Below, in pieces: positions 34,391 through 42,351 of a stretch of DNA of 64,000 nucleotides. Below the pieces are notes generated by a model that worked only from the letters and a program-made list of their open reading frames with translations, did no database searches and was not told where the DNA came from. The stretch is from Pantoea agglomerans NBRC 102470 (GTDB lineage Bacteria > Pseudomonadota > Gammaproteobacteria > Enterobacterales > Enterobacteriaceae): contig NZ_BCZA01000001.1 of the NCBI RefSeq assembly GCF_001598475.1, positions 620,001 to 684,000 on the forward strand, given 5' to 3'. The position numbers were made by a program, and so were the translations under genes. How positions within the stretch are numbered: the first letter of the stretch is position 1; each line of letters starts with the position of its first letter.

Positions 34391-34597
34391 TTATTTGATG
34401 GGCACGCCTGCATTCTCCAGCGCTTCAGCCTTTTCGGGATATAACTCCGACGTTCCGGCATTCATAATCACCGCTCCACAGCGGATGCAGTGATCGCCCT
34501 TTACATCTGGCACAACGTCCTCCGGATTACCCGTATTAAGACTGACATCGCGCGTGGCGTACACAAACGCCTCTCCTTCACATCCCGGACACTTCAT
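34391..34597 (-). CDS. Stand-alone MqsA/YgiT-type zinc-ribbon protein
   Basis: 68 residues. CPGC near the N-terminus and CIRC around residue 37 form a four-Cys zinc site, followed by GAVIMNAGTSE, as in the N-terminal half of MqsA-type antitoxins. The DNA-binding helix-turn-helix half is absent and no MqsR-like toxin adjoins. AGGAGAG precedes the ATG and a terminator follows, so it is an intact short gene. It may be a free-standing family member, not a broken antitoxin. It lies 105 bp downstream of hipA on the same strand. Confidence 0.7.
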   Translation of the reverse strand: MKCPGCEGEAFVYATRDVSLNTGNPEDVVPDVKGDHCIRCGAVIMNAGTSELYPEKAEALENAGVPIK

Positions 34598-34701
34598 ACC
34601 ATGACTCTCCTGTTAAGCCTGTCAGATAAGCATAGCCGACAGGCTTTTAGCCATACACATGAGGAGAGGTTTTTCAGGATATTGCCAGCTCATAAGCGCC
34701 A

Positions 34702-36015
34702 TCACTCTTTGTGCCGCAGCCGCTCCAGCATTATGAGTGAATGACTGAAGATGGCGTCGGCGATGTGCTGCGGGAAATCGGGCGGCAAGGCATCGCGCAC
34801 CGAGACCACTGCCTGGGGAAAGGCCTTAATAAAGAAGTCGAAGATCTGCTGCAAACTGTCACGATCAAAACTGACGCTTTTTGCCGTGGCGATAAAATGG
34901 CGCGGGAAGATTTTGTCGATCTCTGTCTTCTTCCCCTTAGTGGCACGCAGACCCATCGCCAGTTTCAGCGCTCGCTTGTTCAGACCGGTGCCGCCCAGTA
35001 CCGGGTAAGCGGAGATCACATCATAAAAGGGAGTCAGTCGATAACTGCCGCCGCGCTCAATAAACAGTGAGAAGTTCTTGGCGTGACCGTCGGTTGCGCC
35101 AATCAGCCACTGAAACACCTGGAACATCATAAAGCGATAGCGATCTTCGATGGCGTTGCTCGATCCCATCAGTATCTGCATGATCTCCGCAATGCCTGGC
35201 CCGCCATCCGACTCATATTTGGTTGAAGATGGCAGTCCCAGCGCCTGACAGAAATCCTCCTGCGGCAGGCGAATCAACCGGGTTTTATCGCGTGACCAGC
35301 GGCGGTCGAAACGTTCTACCGCCAGGGCGCGCATCTGTCCGGCACGGATAATCGTTGCCTGCGGCACGTCGATACCGAGTGCACGGGCCAGCGCCAGACA
35401 GAGATACTCATTCTCCACACTTTCACGCATATCCAGCGTCGCGGCCGGCTGTTTAATCTCTCCGATCGGCAGCTTAATGATGTGCGAGGTGGGCGTGGCA
35501 CCGGCAGGAATGCTCCAGCCTTCATCGGTCAGCAGCAGTGCGGTTTTCTCCTGCGCCCCTGCGACCGAGATACGGAAATCGGTCTCTTCACGCAGCATCC
35601 CCAGCGGGATATCTGACTGATAGGCCGACAGCACGCTTTCGAGCCGGGTTTCATCCAGCACTTCATAGCGGGCCTGCAGTGCGGGCAGTGGCATATCGGG
35701 CGGCAGCAGCATAGTCGCCCCGACGCTGTCACGTCCCACTTCCTGCAACAGATCAAAGGGCTGACGGGATTTAATCTGGTAACGCGCCACGATTCTGTCG
35801 CGAATCAATGGGCTATCCGGCAGCAGGTTATCGAAGAAGTTAATCACGGCGTGTGAGGTGAGAGCCTTAACCTGCAACGGCATCGAAAGTGACAGCGGCC
35901 TGGAGAGCGGATTACTCAGCCAGCCGGTATCATACTGAAACTCATGAGCGCCGTTTCGCTGGCGGGTGAGTACGCCTACCCGCTCGCCGTTCATCCACGC
36001 AATCAACCTTTGCAT
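34702..36015 (-). CDS. hipA: HipA serine/threonine kinase toxin
   Basis: 437 residues (E. coli HipA 440). From ATG 36015 the numbering falls exactly on E. coli landmarks: Ser150 in RISVAGAQEK (autophosphorylation), Asp309 in GATDGHAKNF (catalytic) and Asp332 in PFYDV (Mg binding). The N-terminal domain has FDNLLPDSPLIRDRI and the kinase core has THIIKLP-like SHIIKLPIGE. HipA phosphorylates glutamyl-tRNA synthetase, stopping translation and promoting persistence. Its ATG overlaps the hipB stop (TAATG), and the exact residue numbering supports this start over the in-frame GTG at 36021. Confidence 0.95.
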   Translation of the reverse strand: MQRLIAWMNGERVGVLTRQRNGAHEFQYDTGWLSNPLSRPLSLSMPLQVKALTSHAVINFFDNLLPDSPLIRDRIVARYQIKSRQPFDLLQEVGRDSVGATMLLPPDMPLPALQARYEVLDETRLESVLSAYQSDIPLGMLREETDFRISVAGAQEKTALLLTDEGWSIPAGATPTSHIIKLPIGEIKQPAATLDMRESVENEYLCLALARALGIDVPQATIIRAGQMRALAVERFDRRWSRDKTRLIRLPQEDFCQALGLPSSTKYESDGGPGIAEIMQILMGSSNAIEDRYRFMMFQVFQWLIGATDGHAKNFSLFIERGGSYRLTPFYDVISAYPVLGGTGLNKRALKLAMGLRATKGKKTEIDKIFPRHFIATAKSVSFDRDSLQQIFDFFIKAFPQAVVSVRDALPPDFPQHIADAIFSHSLIMLERLRHKE

Positions 36016-36263
36016 TACCACTCATCCTCATCATGCAGCTGAGGCGCACCGGCCTCCTCTTTCTCCTGAACTTCCAGACTCAGCTCCAGCGACTGTAACA
36101 GCTTAAACAGCGTTGCCAGCGAGGTACTGTCAGGGGCATTTTCAAAGTGAGAGATGGTGGCCTGTTTCAGGCCGACCTTTTTCGCCAGTTCACTCTGGGT
36201 CCAGCCATTGCGCTGACGAATGAGCTTTAGCCGGTTTGCCAGCTGTAGCGGGCTGTATATCAT
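36015..36263 (-). CDS. hipB: HipB antitoxin and repressor
   Basis: 82 residues (E. coli 88). An Xre-type helix-turn-helix (RNGWTQSELAKKVGLKQATISHFEN) is followed by LQSLELSLEVQEKE, the strand that makes the dimer sheet, and a flexible tail ending in EW like E. coli HipB. It binds HipA and represses the operon. AAGGAG precedes the ATG. Four matching operators lie upstream at 36312-36413. Confidence 0.95.
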   Translation of the reverse strand: MIYSPLQLANRLKLIRQRNGWTQSELAKKVGLKQATISHFENAPDSTSLATLFKLLQSLELSLEVQEKEEAGAPQLHDEDEW

Positions 36264-36311
36264 GGGGTGACTCCTTCTGGATCACAGGCTGTAAGCATAG
36301 CGCAGCCGTGT

Positions 36312-36413
36312 TATCCCCGATAGGGTATAAAATGTCATTTATCCGCTAAAGGGGATAATAATTACTTTATACCCCATAGCGGATAATCGCACAATTATCC
36401 TTTGCAGGGGATA
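36312..36413. promoter_or_regulatory. Four HipB operators spaced 28 bp apart
   Basis: The E. coli HipB consensus TATCC-N8-GGATA occurs at 36340-36357 and 36396-36413 perfectly, and with a variant half-site at 36312-36329 (GTATA) and 36368-36385 (TATAC). All four start exactly 28 bp apart. They cover the hipBA promoter and lie between hipB and the divergent acetyltransferase gene, so HipB can affect both. Confidence 0.9.
36366..36394 (-). promoter_or_regulatory. hipBA promoter
   Basis: On the minus strand TTGTGC (36389-36394) and TATAAA (36366-36371) are separated by 17 bp. The third operator covers the -10 element and spacer, and the fourth abuts the -35. Confidence 0.65.
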
Positions 36414-36443
36414 AACAGGAACCACGATTAAAAGAGGACGAGG

Positions 36444-36881
36444 ATGAGCACATTTACCCTTACCCATCAGGTCAACGACGACGATCGGGAAGAGTTGCTG
36501 GCAGGACTGGGGGCTTACAACCGGCAATTTATCAGCCGCGATAACTGGGGACCGCTGTCGGTTTCTCACAGGGACGAACAGGGAACGTTGCGCGGGGGAG
36601 TGATCGCCGCACGCAAAGGAAACTGGCTCTGTATCGATTATCTCTGGGTGGACGAAACGCTCCGTGGCAGTGGTCTGGGTAGCGCACTGCTGGAAGCCGC
36701 CGAGCAGGAGGCGGGAAAGATGGGATGTCTCTATGCGCTGGTGGATACCTTTAGTTTTCAGGCCCTGCCGTTTTATCAGAAACAGGGTTATCAGCCGCAG
36801 ATGTCCCTGCCCGATTTTCCGCAAACCGGTATGCAGCGTCACTATCTGACCAAAACGCTACGGCCAAAAGCATCACGCTGA
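36444..36881 (+). CDS. GNAT family N-acetyltransferase
   Basis: 145 residues with a GNAT fold. The acetyl-CoA pyrophosphate loop is [18 protein letters not shown] (motif R-G-x-G-x-G); FYQKQGYQP is the usual C-terminal signature. The early WLCIDYLWV strand precedes it. The substrate may be an amine or a protein N-terminus. AGAGGACGAGG precedes the ATG. It is divergent from hipBA with the HipB operators in between, the last of which ends 30 bp before this start, so HipB regulation is likely. No antitoxin-like partner is adjacent, so it is not an obvious TacT-type toxin. Confidence 0.85.
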
Positions 36882-36914
36882 CCACAGTACAGTCAGCGTG
36901 ACAGGGTCACATAA

Positions 36915-37709
36915 TTATAAACCGGCAATGCGCCGCAGATCTGCTTCGGCACCCGGAGCCACGGCCAGGACCTGCGCGCCTTTAGTGATGCGATCGCCTT
37001 CGGTGTTAAACGGGTGGTACCAGCCGCCCGCCTCTTTCACCAGGCAGTAACCCGCCAGGCAATCCCAGGCGTGCATATAGGGTTCGTAGTAACCCACGAC
37101 CCGACCGGCGGCGACCCAGGCCAGCATCAGTGCGCCGGAACCAATGCGGATAAAGTTACCGCCTGCCGACAGCAGTGCTGCCACAATCTCGCCTACCTGC
37201 TGCGGGCTGACATAACTGTTGGCACCAAAACCGGTAACGTGGTTTTGCAGCGTGCGTGTGGGATCGACCTGCAGACGATGACCGTTGAGCGTCGCGCCCT
37301 GCCCCAGTGCCGCCACGTAGCACTCCTGATAGGTCGGCGCGAAAATCACCCCGATGACCGGCACATCGCCGCGCAGTACCGCGACGGAAACACACCAGCT
37401 CGGCATCCCATTGAGAAACGGGCTGGTGCCATCGATTGGATCAACCACCCAGGTGTAGTCAGACTCTCCCACCTGCAGTCCCGACTCCTCACCCAGAAAG
37501 CCATCATCGGGAAACGCATCCCGTATACGGCTGGCAATCAGCTGCTCCACTTCACGGTCAGCAATCGACACCACATCCTGCAAATCGTACTTGGTCTCCA
37601 CCACCAGCGTCTCGCGACGGTTGAAGTAAGATAACGCCGTCGCGCCACCTTCACGGGCAACGGCTTCCGCTAAAGCCAGACGCGCCATTATTTCATCATG
37701 CGATTCCAT
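36915..37709 (-). CDS. Inositol monophosphatase family phosphatase
   Basis: 264 residues of the IMPase/HisN/CysQ fold. Metal-binding motif 1 is FLGEESG then WVVDPIDGTSPFLNG, and motif 2 is MHAWDCLAGYCLVKEAGGW. The enzyme removes phosphate from a sugar- or polyol-phosphate with Mg2+. AAGGAG precedes the ATG. It is the last gene of the Afu/Fbp-like transporter operon, 23 bp after the ATPase gene. That position suggests it acts on the imported compound, supporting a phosphorylated ligand for the transporter; this is inference. Confidence 0.85.
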   Translation of the reverse strand: MESHDEIMARLALAEAVAREGGATALSYFNRRETLVVETKYDLQDVVSIADREVEQLIASRIRDAFPDDGFLGEESGLQVGESDYTWVVDPIDGTSPFLNGMPSWCVSVAVLRGDVPVIGVIFAPTYQECYVAALGQGATLNGHRLQVDPTRTLQNHVTGFGANSYVSPQQVGEIVAALLSAGGNFIRIGSGALMLAWVAAGRVVGYYEPYMHAWDCLAGYCLVKEAGGWYHPFNTEGDRITKGAQVLAVAPGAEADLRRIAGL

Positions 37710-37732
37710 GCGAACTCCTTGAGTTAGTCAGA

Positions 37733-38794
37733 TTAACGGGCAATCAGGGCAAGGCCCTGCGGCTTAAAGTTGACGCCAACTGTGGTGGCGAGCGGCAGAC
37801 GCTGTTCCATCTGCGGATCGATAATGAACAGCGCGCCCAGTTCGGTGGCGACTTCATATTCGATATGGTCACCCAGCCAGGTGCTGTGAATGACCTCCCC
37901 CTGCAGCGCCCCCTGACCGTCGCCGGACAATGTAATAAACTGCGGTCGCACCGCCAGCTGAGCACTGCCGGTTTTTGCACCGGCACCTCGTACCCGGAAG
38001 CGCTGATTACCCAGGCGGACCAGCGCGTCATCCGCATCCGCCTCTTCCACTTCACAGGGCAGAATATTCGCCTCCCCCATAAAGTCCGCGATAAAGACCG
38101 AATTGGGCGAATGGTAAAGCGTCTCCGGCGCACCCTGCTGGGCAATATCCCCCTCTTTCATGACAATAATCTTATCGGAGACCGCCAGCGCCTCCTCCTG
38201 GTCATGGGTCACATAAACCGCCGTAAACCCGAGCCGCTGCTGCAGATCGCGGATGTCGGTGCGCACCCGACGGCGCAGACGCTCATCAAGGTTCGACAGC
38301 GGCTCATCGAGTAGCAGCACCTGCGGTTCCAGCACCAGCGCGCGGGCGACCGCAATACGCTGCTGCTGTCCGCCAGAGAGCTCCGACGGCAGCCGCTGCC
38401 CCTGACTCTCCAGACCCACCAGCTTCAGCCCCTCGCGCGCCCTGTCCTGCGCCTCGCGTTTGTTCATGCCCGAGGAAAGCAGCCCGTAGAGAATATTGTC
38501 GATGGCGTTCATATGGGGAAACAGCGCGTAGGACTGAAACACCATCGCCACGTCGCGCTCGTTGGCGGGCAGATGGGTGACATCTTTGCCGCCAATCAGA
38601 ATCCGCCCTGCGGTGGGATGCTCCAGCCCGGCCAGCAGTCGCAGCGTAGTGGTCTTGCCGCAGCCGGACGGCCCGAGCAGCGTCACCAGCGTACCCGGCT
38701 CTACGGTGAGCGACAGATCCGGCACGGCAGTAAAACCGGCAAAACGCTTTGCGACATGTTCAAACACCACCGATCCGGCGTTAATGGTCGTCAT
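37733..38794 (-). CDS. ABC transporter ATP-binding protein (FbpC/AfuC/PotA-like)
   Basis: 353 residues. Walker A GPSGCGKTT, Q-loop VFQSYALFPHM, signature LSGGQQQRIAVARAL, Walker B VLLLDEPLSNLD and switch His (VYVTHDQEEAL) are all intact. A C-terminal TOBE regulatory domain follows (about residues 270-353). It energises import through the fused permease. Its ATG overlaps the permease stop as ATGA. Confidence 0.92.
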   Translation of the reverse strand: MTTINAGSVVFEHVAKRFAGFTAVPDLSLTVEPGTLVTLLGPSGCGKTTTLRLLAGLEHPTAGRILIGGKDVTHLPANERDVAMVFQSYALFPHMNAIDNILYGLLSSGMNKREAQDRAREGLKLVGLESQGQRLPSELSGGQQQRIAVARALVLEPQVLLLDEPLSNLDERLRRRVRTDIRDLQQRLGFTAVYVTHDQEEALAVSDKIIVMKEGDIAQQGAPETLYHSPNSVFIADFMGEANILPCEVEEADADDALVRLGNQRFRVRGAGAKTGSAQLAVRPQFITLSGDGQGALQGEVIHSTWLGDHIEYEVATELGALFIIDPQMEQRLPLATTVGVNFKPQGLALIAR

Positions 38795-41016
38795 ACGGCT
38801 CTCTCCTGAGTCAGAGTGGATGCAGAGGGTGCGGCAATAATCACCGCCGGTTGGATTGCACGACGCAGGCGACGTTCGCCCACCAGCAGCTGGAAAAGGC
38901 CAATGATCAGCAGCATCACCACTATCAATACCGAGGAGTAGGCAATCGCCACGCCATACTCACCGTTCTCCACCAGCCCGACAATGTACGAGGTCGCCAT
39001 GTTGTACTGGGCGCTGACCAGGAAAATCACCGCGCTGATAGAGGTAATGGCCCGCACAAAGGCGTAAACCAGCGCGGCGCTGATGGCCGGTTTCAGCAGC
39101 GGCAGCACCACTTTACGCAGGGTACGGAAACTGTTTGCGCCCAGCGTCAGTGAGGCTTCATCCAGGCTTTTATCCAGCTGGCTCATCGCCGCAATACCAC
39201 CACGCACGCCGACCGGCATATTACGGAAGACAAAGCAGGCGATCAGGATCATCGCGGTACCGGTGATCTCCAGCGGCGGCAGGTTATACGCCATGACATA
39301 GCTCACACCAATCACCGTGCCGGGAATGGCAAAGCTCAGCATCAGCATGAATTCAAAGGTCTGACGACCGGCAAACTTCTGTCGCACAATCAGCCAGGCG
39401 GTCAGCAGTCCGACAATGGCCGTGAGTGGCGCGGCGATAAGGGCGATCTCCAGCGTGGTCCAGAAAGAGCTCCAGGCGACGCCGCTCCAGACCAGTTGCC
39501 CCTGATTAACGCTGACGCTAAAGGCGCGGATATAGTGATCCAGCGTCAGATTGTTATTCAGCCCCCAGGACTGCACAAAGCCGCCAATCATGATCATGCC
39601 GTAGATCACAAGGGTGAAAAGACCCCAGGGTATCACCATGCCATAGACGCTGTAGCGCACCGGACGCGGCAGCATCACATGACGGCCGCCATCGCCTTTG
39701 CCGGTGACAGTGGCGAAGCTTTTGCCGGAGAGCCAGACGCGCTGCACCAGAAAAGCGGCCAGGGTGAAGCCCAGCAGGATCATCGCCAGCACCGCCGCGC
39801 GACTCGGGTCGTTCTGTGCGCCGACCACGGAGAAGAAGATCTCCGTCGACAGCACGCCGTGACTGCCGCCCAGCACCATCGGGTTACCGAAATCGGCCAT
39901 GCTTTCGATAAAGCTGATTAAGAAGGCGTTGGCCAGCCCCGGCGCCATCAGCGGCAGCGAGATGCGGGAGAAAGTGCGCCAGCGGCTGGCACGCAGGGTC
40001 TGTGACGCCTCTTCCAGTGACGGACTGACGCCCTCGACCACCCCAATCAGCACCAGAAAGGCGATGGGGGTAAAGGAGAGCACCTGGGCAATCCAGATGC
40101 CGGTCATGCCATAGAGCCAGCGGCCCGGCTCGATGCCGAACAGCGTCGCCAGCGATTCGGTGACCACGCCGGAGCGGCCAAACAGCAGGATCAGCGCCAG
40201 ACCGATGACAAACGGCGGCGTGATAATCGGCAGAATGGTCAGCATCCGCAGCGCTTTTTTACACGGCAGCGAGGTGCGCGTCGCCGCCAGTGCAAACGCC
40301 AGTCCCAGCAGCGTAGCGCCACTGGCCGTCATCAGCGCCAGTCCCAGCGTGCGCCAGGCGGTGCCGCAGGTGCCACCGGTAAAACAGCCGAGGCTCCAGA
40401 TGGCGGGATCCTGCATATTGGCAATCAGTCCGTCAGGTTTAAAACTGCCATCAATATCCTGCACCGAGGCGACAAACAGGCTCAGCACCGGATAGAGCAC
40501 AAAGGTCGTGACCAGCGCCACCAGCAGCACAATCGACGCCACCACAAAGGCATCGCCTTTCAGCACGCCGCGCTCCGCCAGGGCAAAGGCGAAAATCAGC
40601 AAAAATATAGTCAGCAACAGCAGCGCACCCGCACCCATCGCCGGTTGTCCCTGCGCCAGCGGGCCGGTGAGGTTCTCCAGCCATAACCAGTTCCAGCCAC
40701 TGAAACCGATGGCATGCCCTTCCAGCACCAGAAACAGAATGCCGCAGGTGCTGAACAGCAGCAGCAGCGTGCTGCGGGTGCGGCCCGGGGGCAGAAAGGC
40801 GCTGCCAGCACAGAGCAGCCACAGCGCCACGGCGATACCCAGCCAGCTGTGTAACGCGAGCTGCCCCAGCGCAGGCGCATTGGTCTCATCACCCCATAAG
40901 CTGAACAGCCAGTCACCCGAGAAGAAGCCCTGCTCCAGGCTATACCAGGGCAGCAGCGTCAGCGCGCTGGCGCCCGCCAGCAGCGCGCCGGTTAAGCGAC
41001 GATTGTGCGCATTCAT
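38791..41016 (-). CDS. ABC transporter permease, fused two-domain (FbpB/AfuB-like)
   Basis: 741 residues, very hydrophobic, containing two BPD_transp_1 permease domains in one chain. Each has an EAA loop contacting the ATPase: LEEASQTLRASRWRTF (domain 1) and LDEASLTLGANSFRTL (domain 2). The N-terminal ~180 residues add about four or five extra membrane helices. Such fused permeases occur in Fbp/Afu-type importers for ferric ions, phosphonates or hexose phosphates. GAGGTG lies six bases before the ATG. Confidence 0.9.
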   Translation of the reverse strand: MNAHNRRLTGALLAGASALTLLPWYSLEQGFFSGDWLFSLWGDETNAPALGQLALHSWLGIAVALWLLCAGSAFLPPGRTRSTLLLLFSTCGILFLVLEGHAIGFSGWNWLWLENLTGPLAQGQPAMGAGALLLLTIFLLIFAFALAERGVLKGDAFVVASIVLLVALVTTFVLYPVLSLFVASVQDIDGSFKPDGLIANMQDPAIWSLGCFTGGTCGTAWRTLGLALMTASGATLLGLAFALAATRTSLPCKKALRMLTILPIITPPFVIGLALILLFGRSGVVTESLATLFGIEPGRWLYGMTGIWIAQVLSFTPIAFLVLIGVVEGVSPSLEEASQTLRASRWRTFSRISLPLMAPGLANAFLISFIESMADFGNPMVLGGSHGVLSTEIFFSVVGAQNDPSRAAVLAMILLGFTLAAFLVQRVWLSGKSFATVTGKGDGGRHVMLPRPVRYSVYGMVIPWGLFTLVIYGMIMIGGFVQSWGLNNNLTLDHYIRAFSVSVNQGQLVWSGVAWSSFWTTLEIALIAAPLTAIVGLLTAWLIVRQKFAGRQTFEFMLMLSFAIPGTVIGVSYVMAYNLPPLEITGTAMILIACFVFRNMPVGVRGGIAAMSQLDKSLDEASLTLGANSFRTLRKVVLPLLKPAISAALVYAFVRAITSISAVIFLVSAQYNMATSYIVGLVENGEYGVAIAYSSVLIVVMLLIIGLFQLLVGERRLRRAIQPAVIIAAPSASTLTQERAV

Positions 41017-41060
41017 AAATCACCTCGATCAGGAAGCGGACATCAGGCTTACGCCACCGC

Positions 41061-41092
41061 GGTCTGGCACAGACCCGGCTCAGGTGGCCGGG
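41061..41092 (-). terminator. Overlapping hairpins between binding-protein and permease genes
   Basis: GGTCTG-GCA-CAGACC (41061-41075) and CCCGGC-N7-GCCGGG (41074-41092) lie just after the binding-protein stop codon on the minus strand. They have no T-run and probably stabilise the upstream message so that binding protein exceeds permease. Confidence 0.55.
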
Positions 41093-41104
41093 GGCGCACC
41101 ACCG

Positions 41105-42130
41105 TTATTGTGCGCTGGCACCAATCTCTTTATCCCAGCGGCCCAGCAGCGCTTTGCGTTTTGCTGAGTCACCATAGGTTTTAAAGTCATAATCGATCAG
41201 CCTGATGTTCTCGAAGCGCGGTGCATATTCAGAGATCTCCGCCTTGCGGTTAGAGGGCAGCTGGAACGATTTCGCCTCTTTCATATGCGACTGTGCTTCA
41301 GCGCTGAGCGCCCAGTCATACCAGGCTTTGGCATTGGCCAGGTTTCGTGCCCCTTTGATGATCGACATCGAACCTATTTCATAGCCAGTGCCTTCACAGG
41401 GCGCGACGGGCTTAATCGGGAAGCCATCTACTTCCATCGCGACGGCATCATGCATAAAGACAATGCCGATGGTGGTTTCACCGCGCGCGGCGGCTTTGAC
41501 CGGAGCAGAGCCGGACTTGGTATATTGCGAGATGTTGGCGTTGAGCTTCTTCAGGTAGTCAAAGGCTTTGTCTTCGCCCATGATCTGCACCAGCGTCGCC
41601 AGGGTGTTATAGGCCGTGCCGGAAGAGTTGGGATTGGCGATCTGAATCTCGCCTTTAAAGCCAGGGTCGAGTAAATCCGCCCAGCAGGCAGGCACTTTCT
41701 GCTTTTTCTCCGCCAGCAGTCTGGTGTTATAGCCCCAGCCCAGCGCACCGGCATAAACGCCCACGGTGCGATAACCGGAGATCTCCGCCACTTTTTGTGA
41801 CCAGGGCTGCTGCTGATCGAGCAGTGGCGATTTATAGGCCTGGGTCAGCCCCTCTTCAGCAGCCTGCATGTGCGGATCGCCGGTACCGGCCCACCAGATA
41901 TCGGTACGGGGATTGCGTGCCTCGCTGCGGATACGGGCATACGCTTCACCGGCAGAGAGCCGCACCATGCTGAGTTTAATATCGGGATGGGACTGGCTGA
42001 ACAGCGTGGTCATCTGTTCGCACACCACCACATCGGCTGAGCAGATCATATTAAGATTGCCCGCCGCCGAGGCAGCAAACGGCACTATAGGGCAGACGAT
42101 TACAGCAGCGAGCAGAGAGGAATAACGCAT
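41105..42130 (-). CDS. ABC transporter substrate-binding protein (AfuA/FbpA-like)
   Basis: 341 residues with a signal peptide (MRYSSLLAAVIVCPIVPFAASA). It belongs to the ferric/2-aminoethylphosphonate/hexose-phosphate binding group. Typical stretches are DIWWAGTGDPHMQAAEEGL, IANPNSSGTAYNTL and PCEGTGYEIGSMSIIKGARNL; these resemble AfuA, which binds glucose 6-phosphate and related sugar phosphates, more than ferric-binding FbpA. The Tyr pair that binds iron in FbpA is not apparent. AGGAGA precedes ATG 42130. The ligand is likely an anionic, probably phosphorylated, compound. Confidence 0.82.
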   Translation of the reverse strand: MRYSSLLAAVIVCPIVPFAASAAGNLNMICSADVVVCEQMTTLFSQSHPDIKLSMVRLSAGEAYARIRSEARNPRTDIWWAGTGDPHMQAAEEGLTQAYKSPLLDQQQPWSQKVAEISGYRTVGVYAGALGWGYNTRLLAEKKQKVPACWADLLDPGFKGEIQIANPNSSGTAYNTLATLVQIMGEDKAFDYLKKLNANISQYTKSGSAPVKAAARGETTIGIVFMHDAVAMEVDGFPIKPVAPCEGTGYEIGSMSIIKGARNLANAKAWYDWALSAEAQSHMKEAKSFQLPSNRKAEISEYAPRFENIRLIDYDFKTYGDSAKRKALLGRWDKEIGASAQ

Positions 42131-42168
42131 GGTGTTCTCCTGGGCTGGATGACGCAGGCGCGCCAGCT

Positions 42169-42186
42169 TTTGCACATGTGTGCAAA
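42169..42186. promoter_or_regulatory. LacI-type operator 1 (transporter side)
   Basis: TTTGCACA-TG-TGTGCAAA is a perfect 8-bp inverted repeat, 39 bp upstream of the binding-protein start. It shares the pattern TTGCA-N6-TGCAA with the second site at 42291. Confidence 0.6.
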
Positions 42187-42290
42187 CGTGTGTGCAGATT
42201 AGTACGGCGGGCCTGAGGTAGTGTCAATTCAGTTGTTAAGCAATTGTCAGTCGCTGTCACAAATTTGAAACCTTTCGCCCGTCTGTATTT

Positions 42291-42308
42291 TTTGCACAGG
42301 CTTGCAAC
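42291..42308. promoter_or_regulatory. LacI-type operator 2 (regulator side)
   Basis: TTTGCACAGGCTTGCAAC has the same TTGCA-N6-TGCAA core as operator 1, 122 bp away and 44 bp before the LacI start, fitting autoregulation and possible looping. Confidence 0.55.
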
Positions 42309-42351
42309 TTCAGGCAAACTCAGTGCAGACAATGTCAGGCGAGGAGAGAAC

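Noticed and set aside
34615..34646. Hairpin between hipA and the zinc-ribbon gene as a hipA terminator
   Set aside because: The 9-bp stem is real, but in the hipA direction it is followed by AACAGGAG instead of T residues and overlaps the leader of the next gene, so termination is not supported.
36444..36881. GNAT gene as a TacT-type toxin with an antitoxin partner
   Set aside because: No small RHH-type antitoxin gene adjoins it; the neighbouring regulator is HipB, which belongs to hipA.
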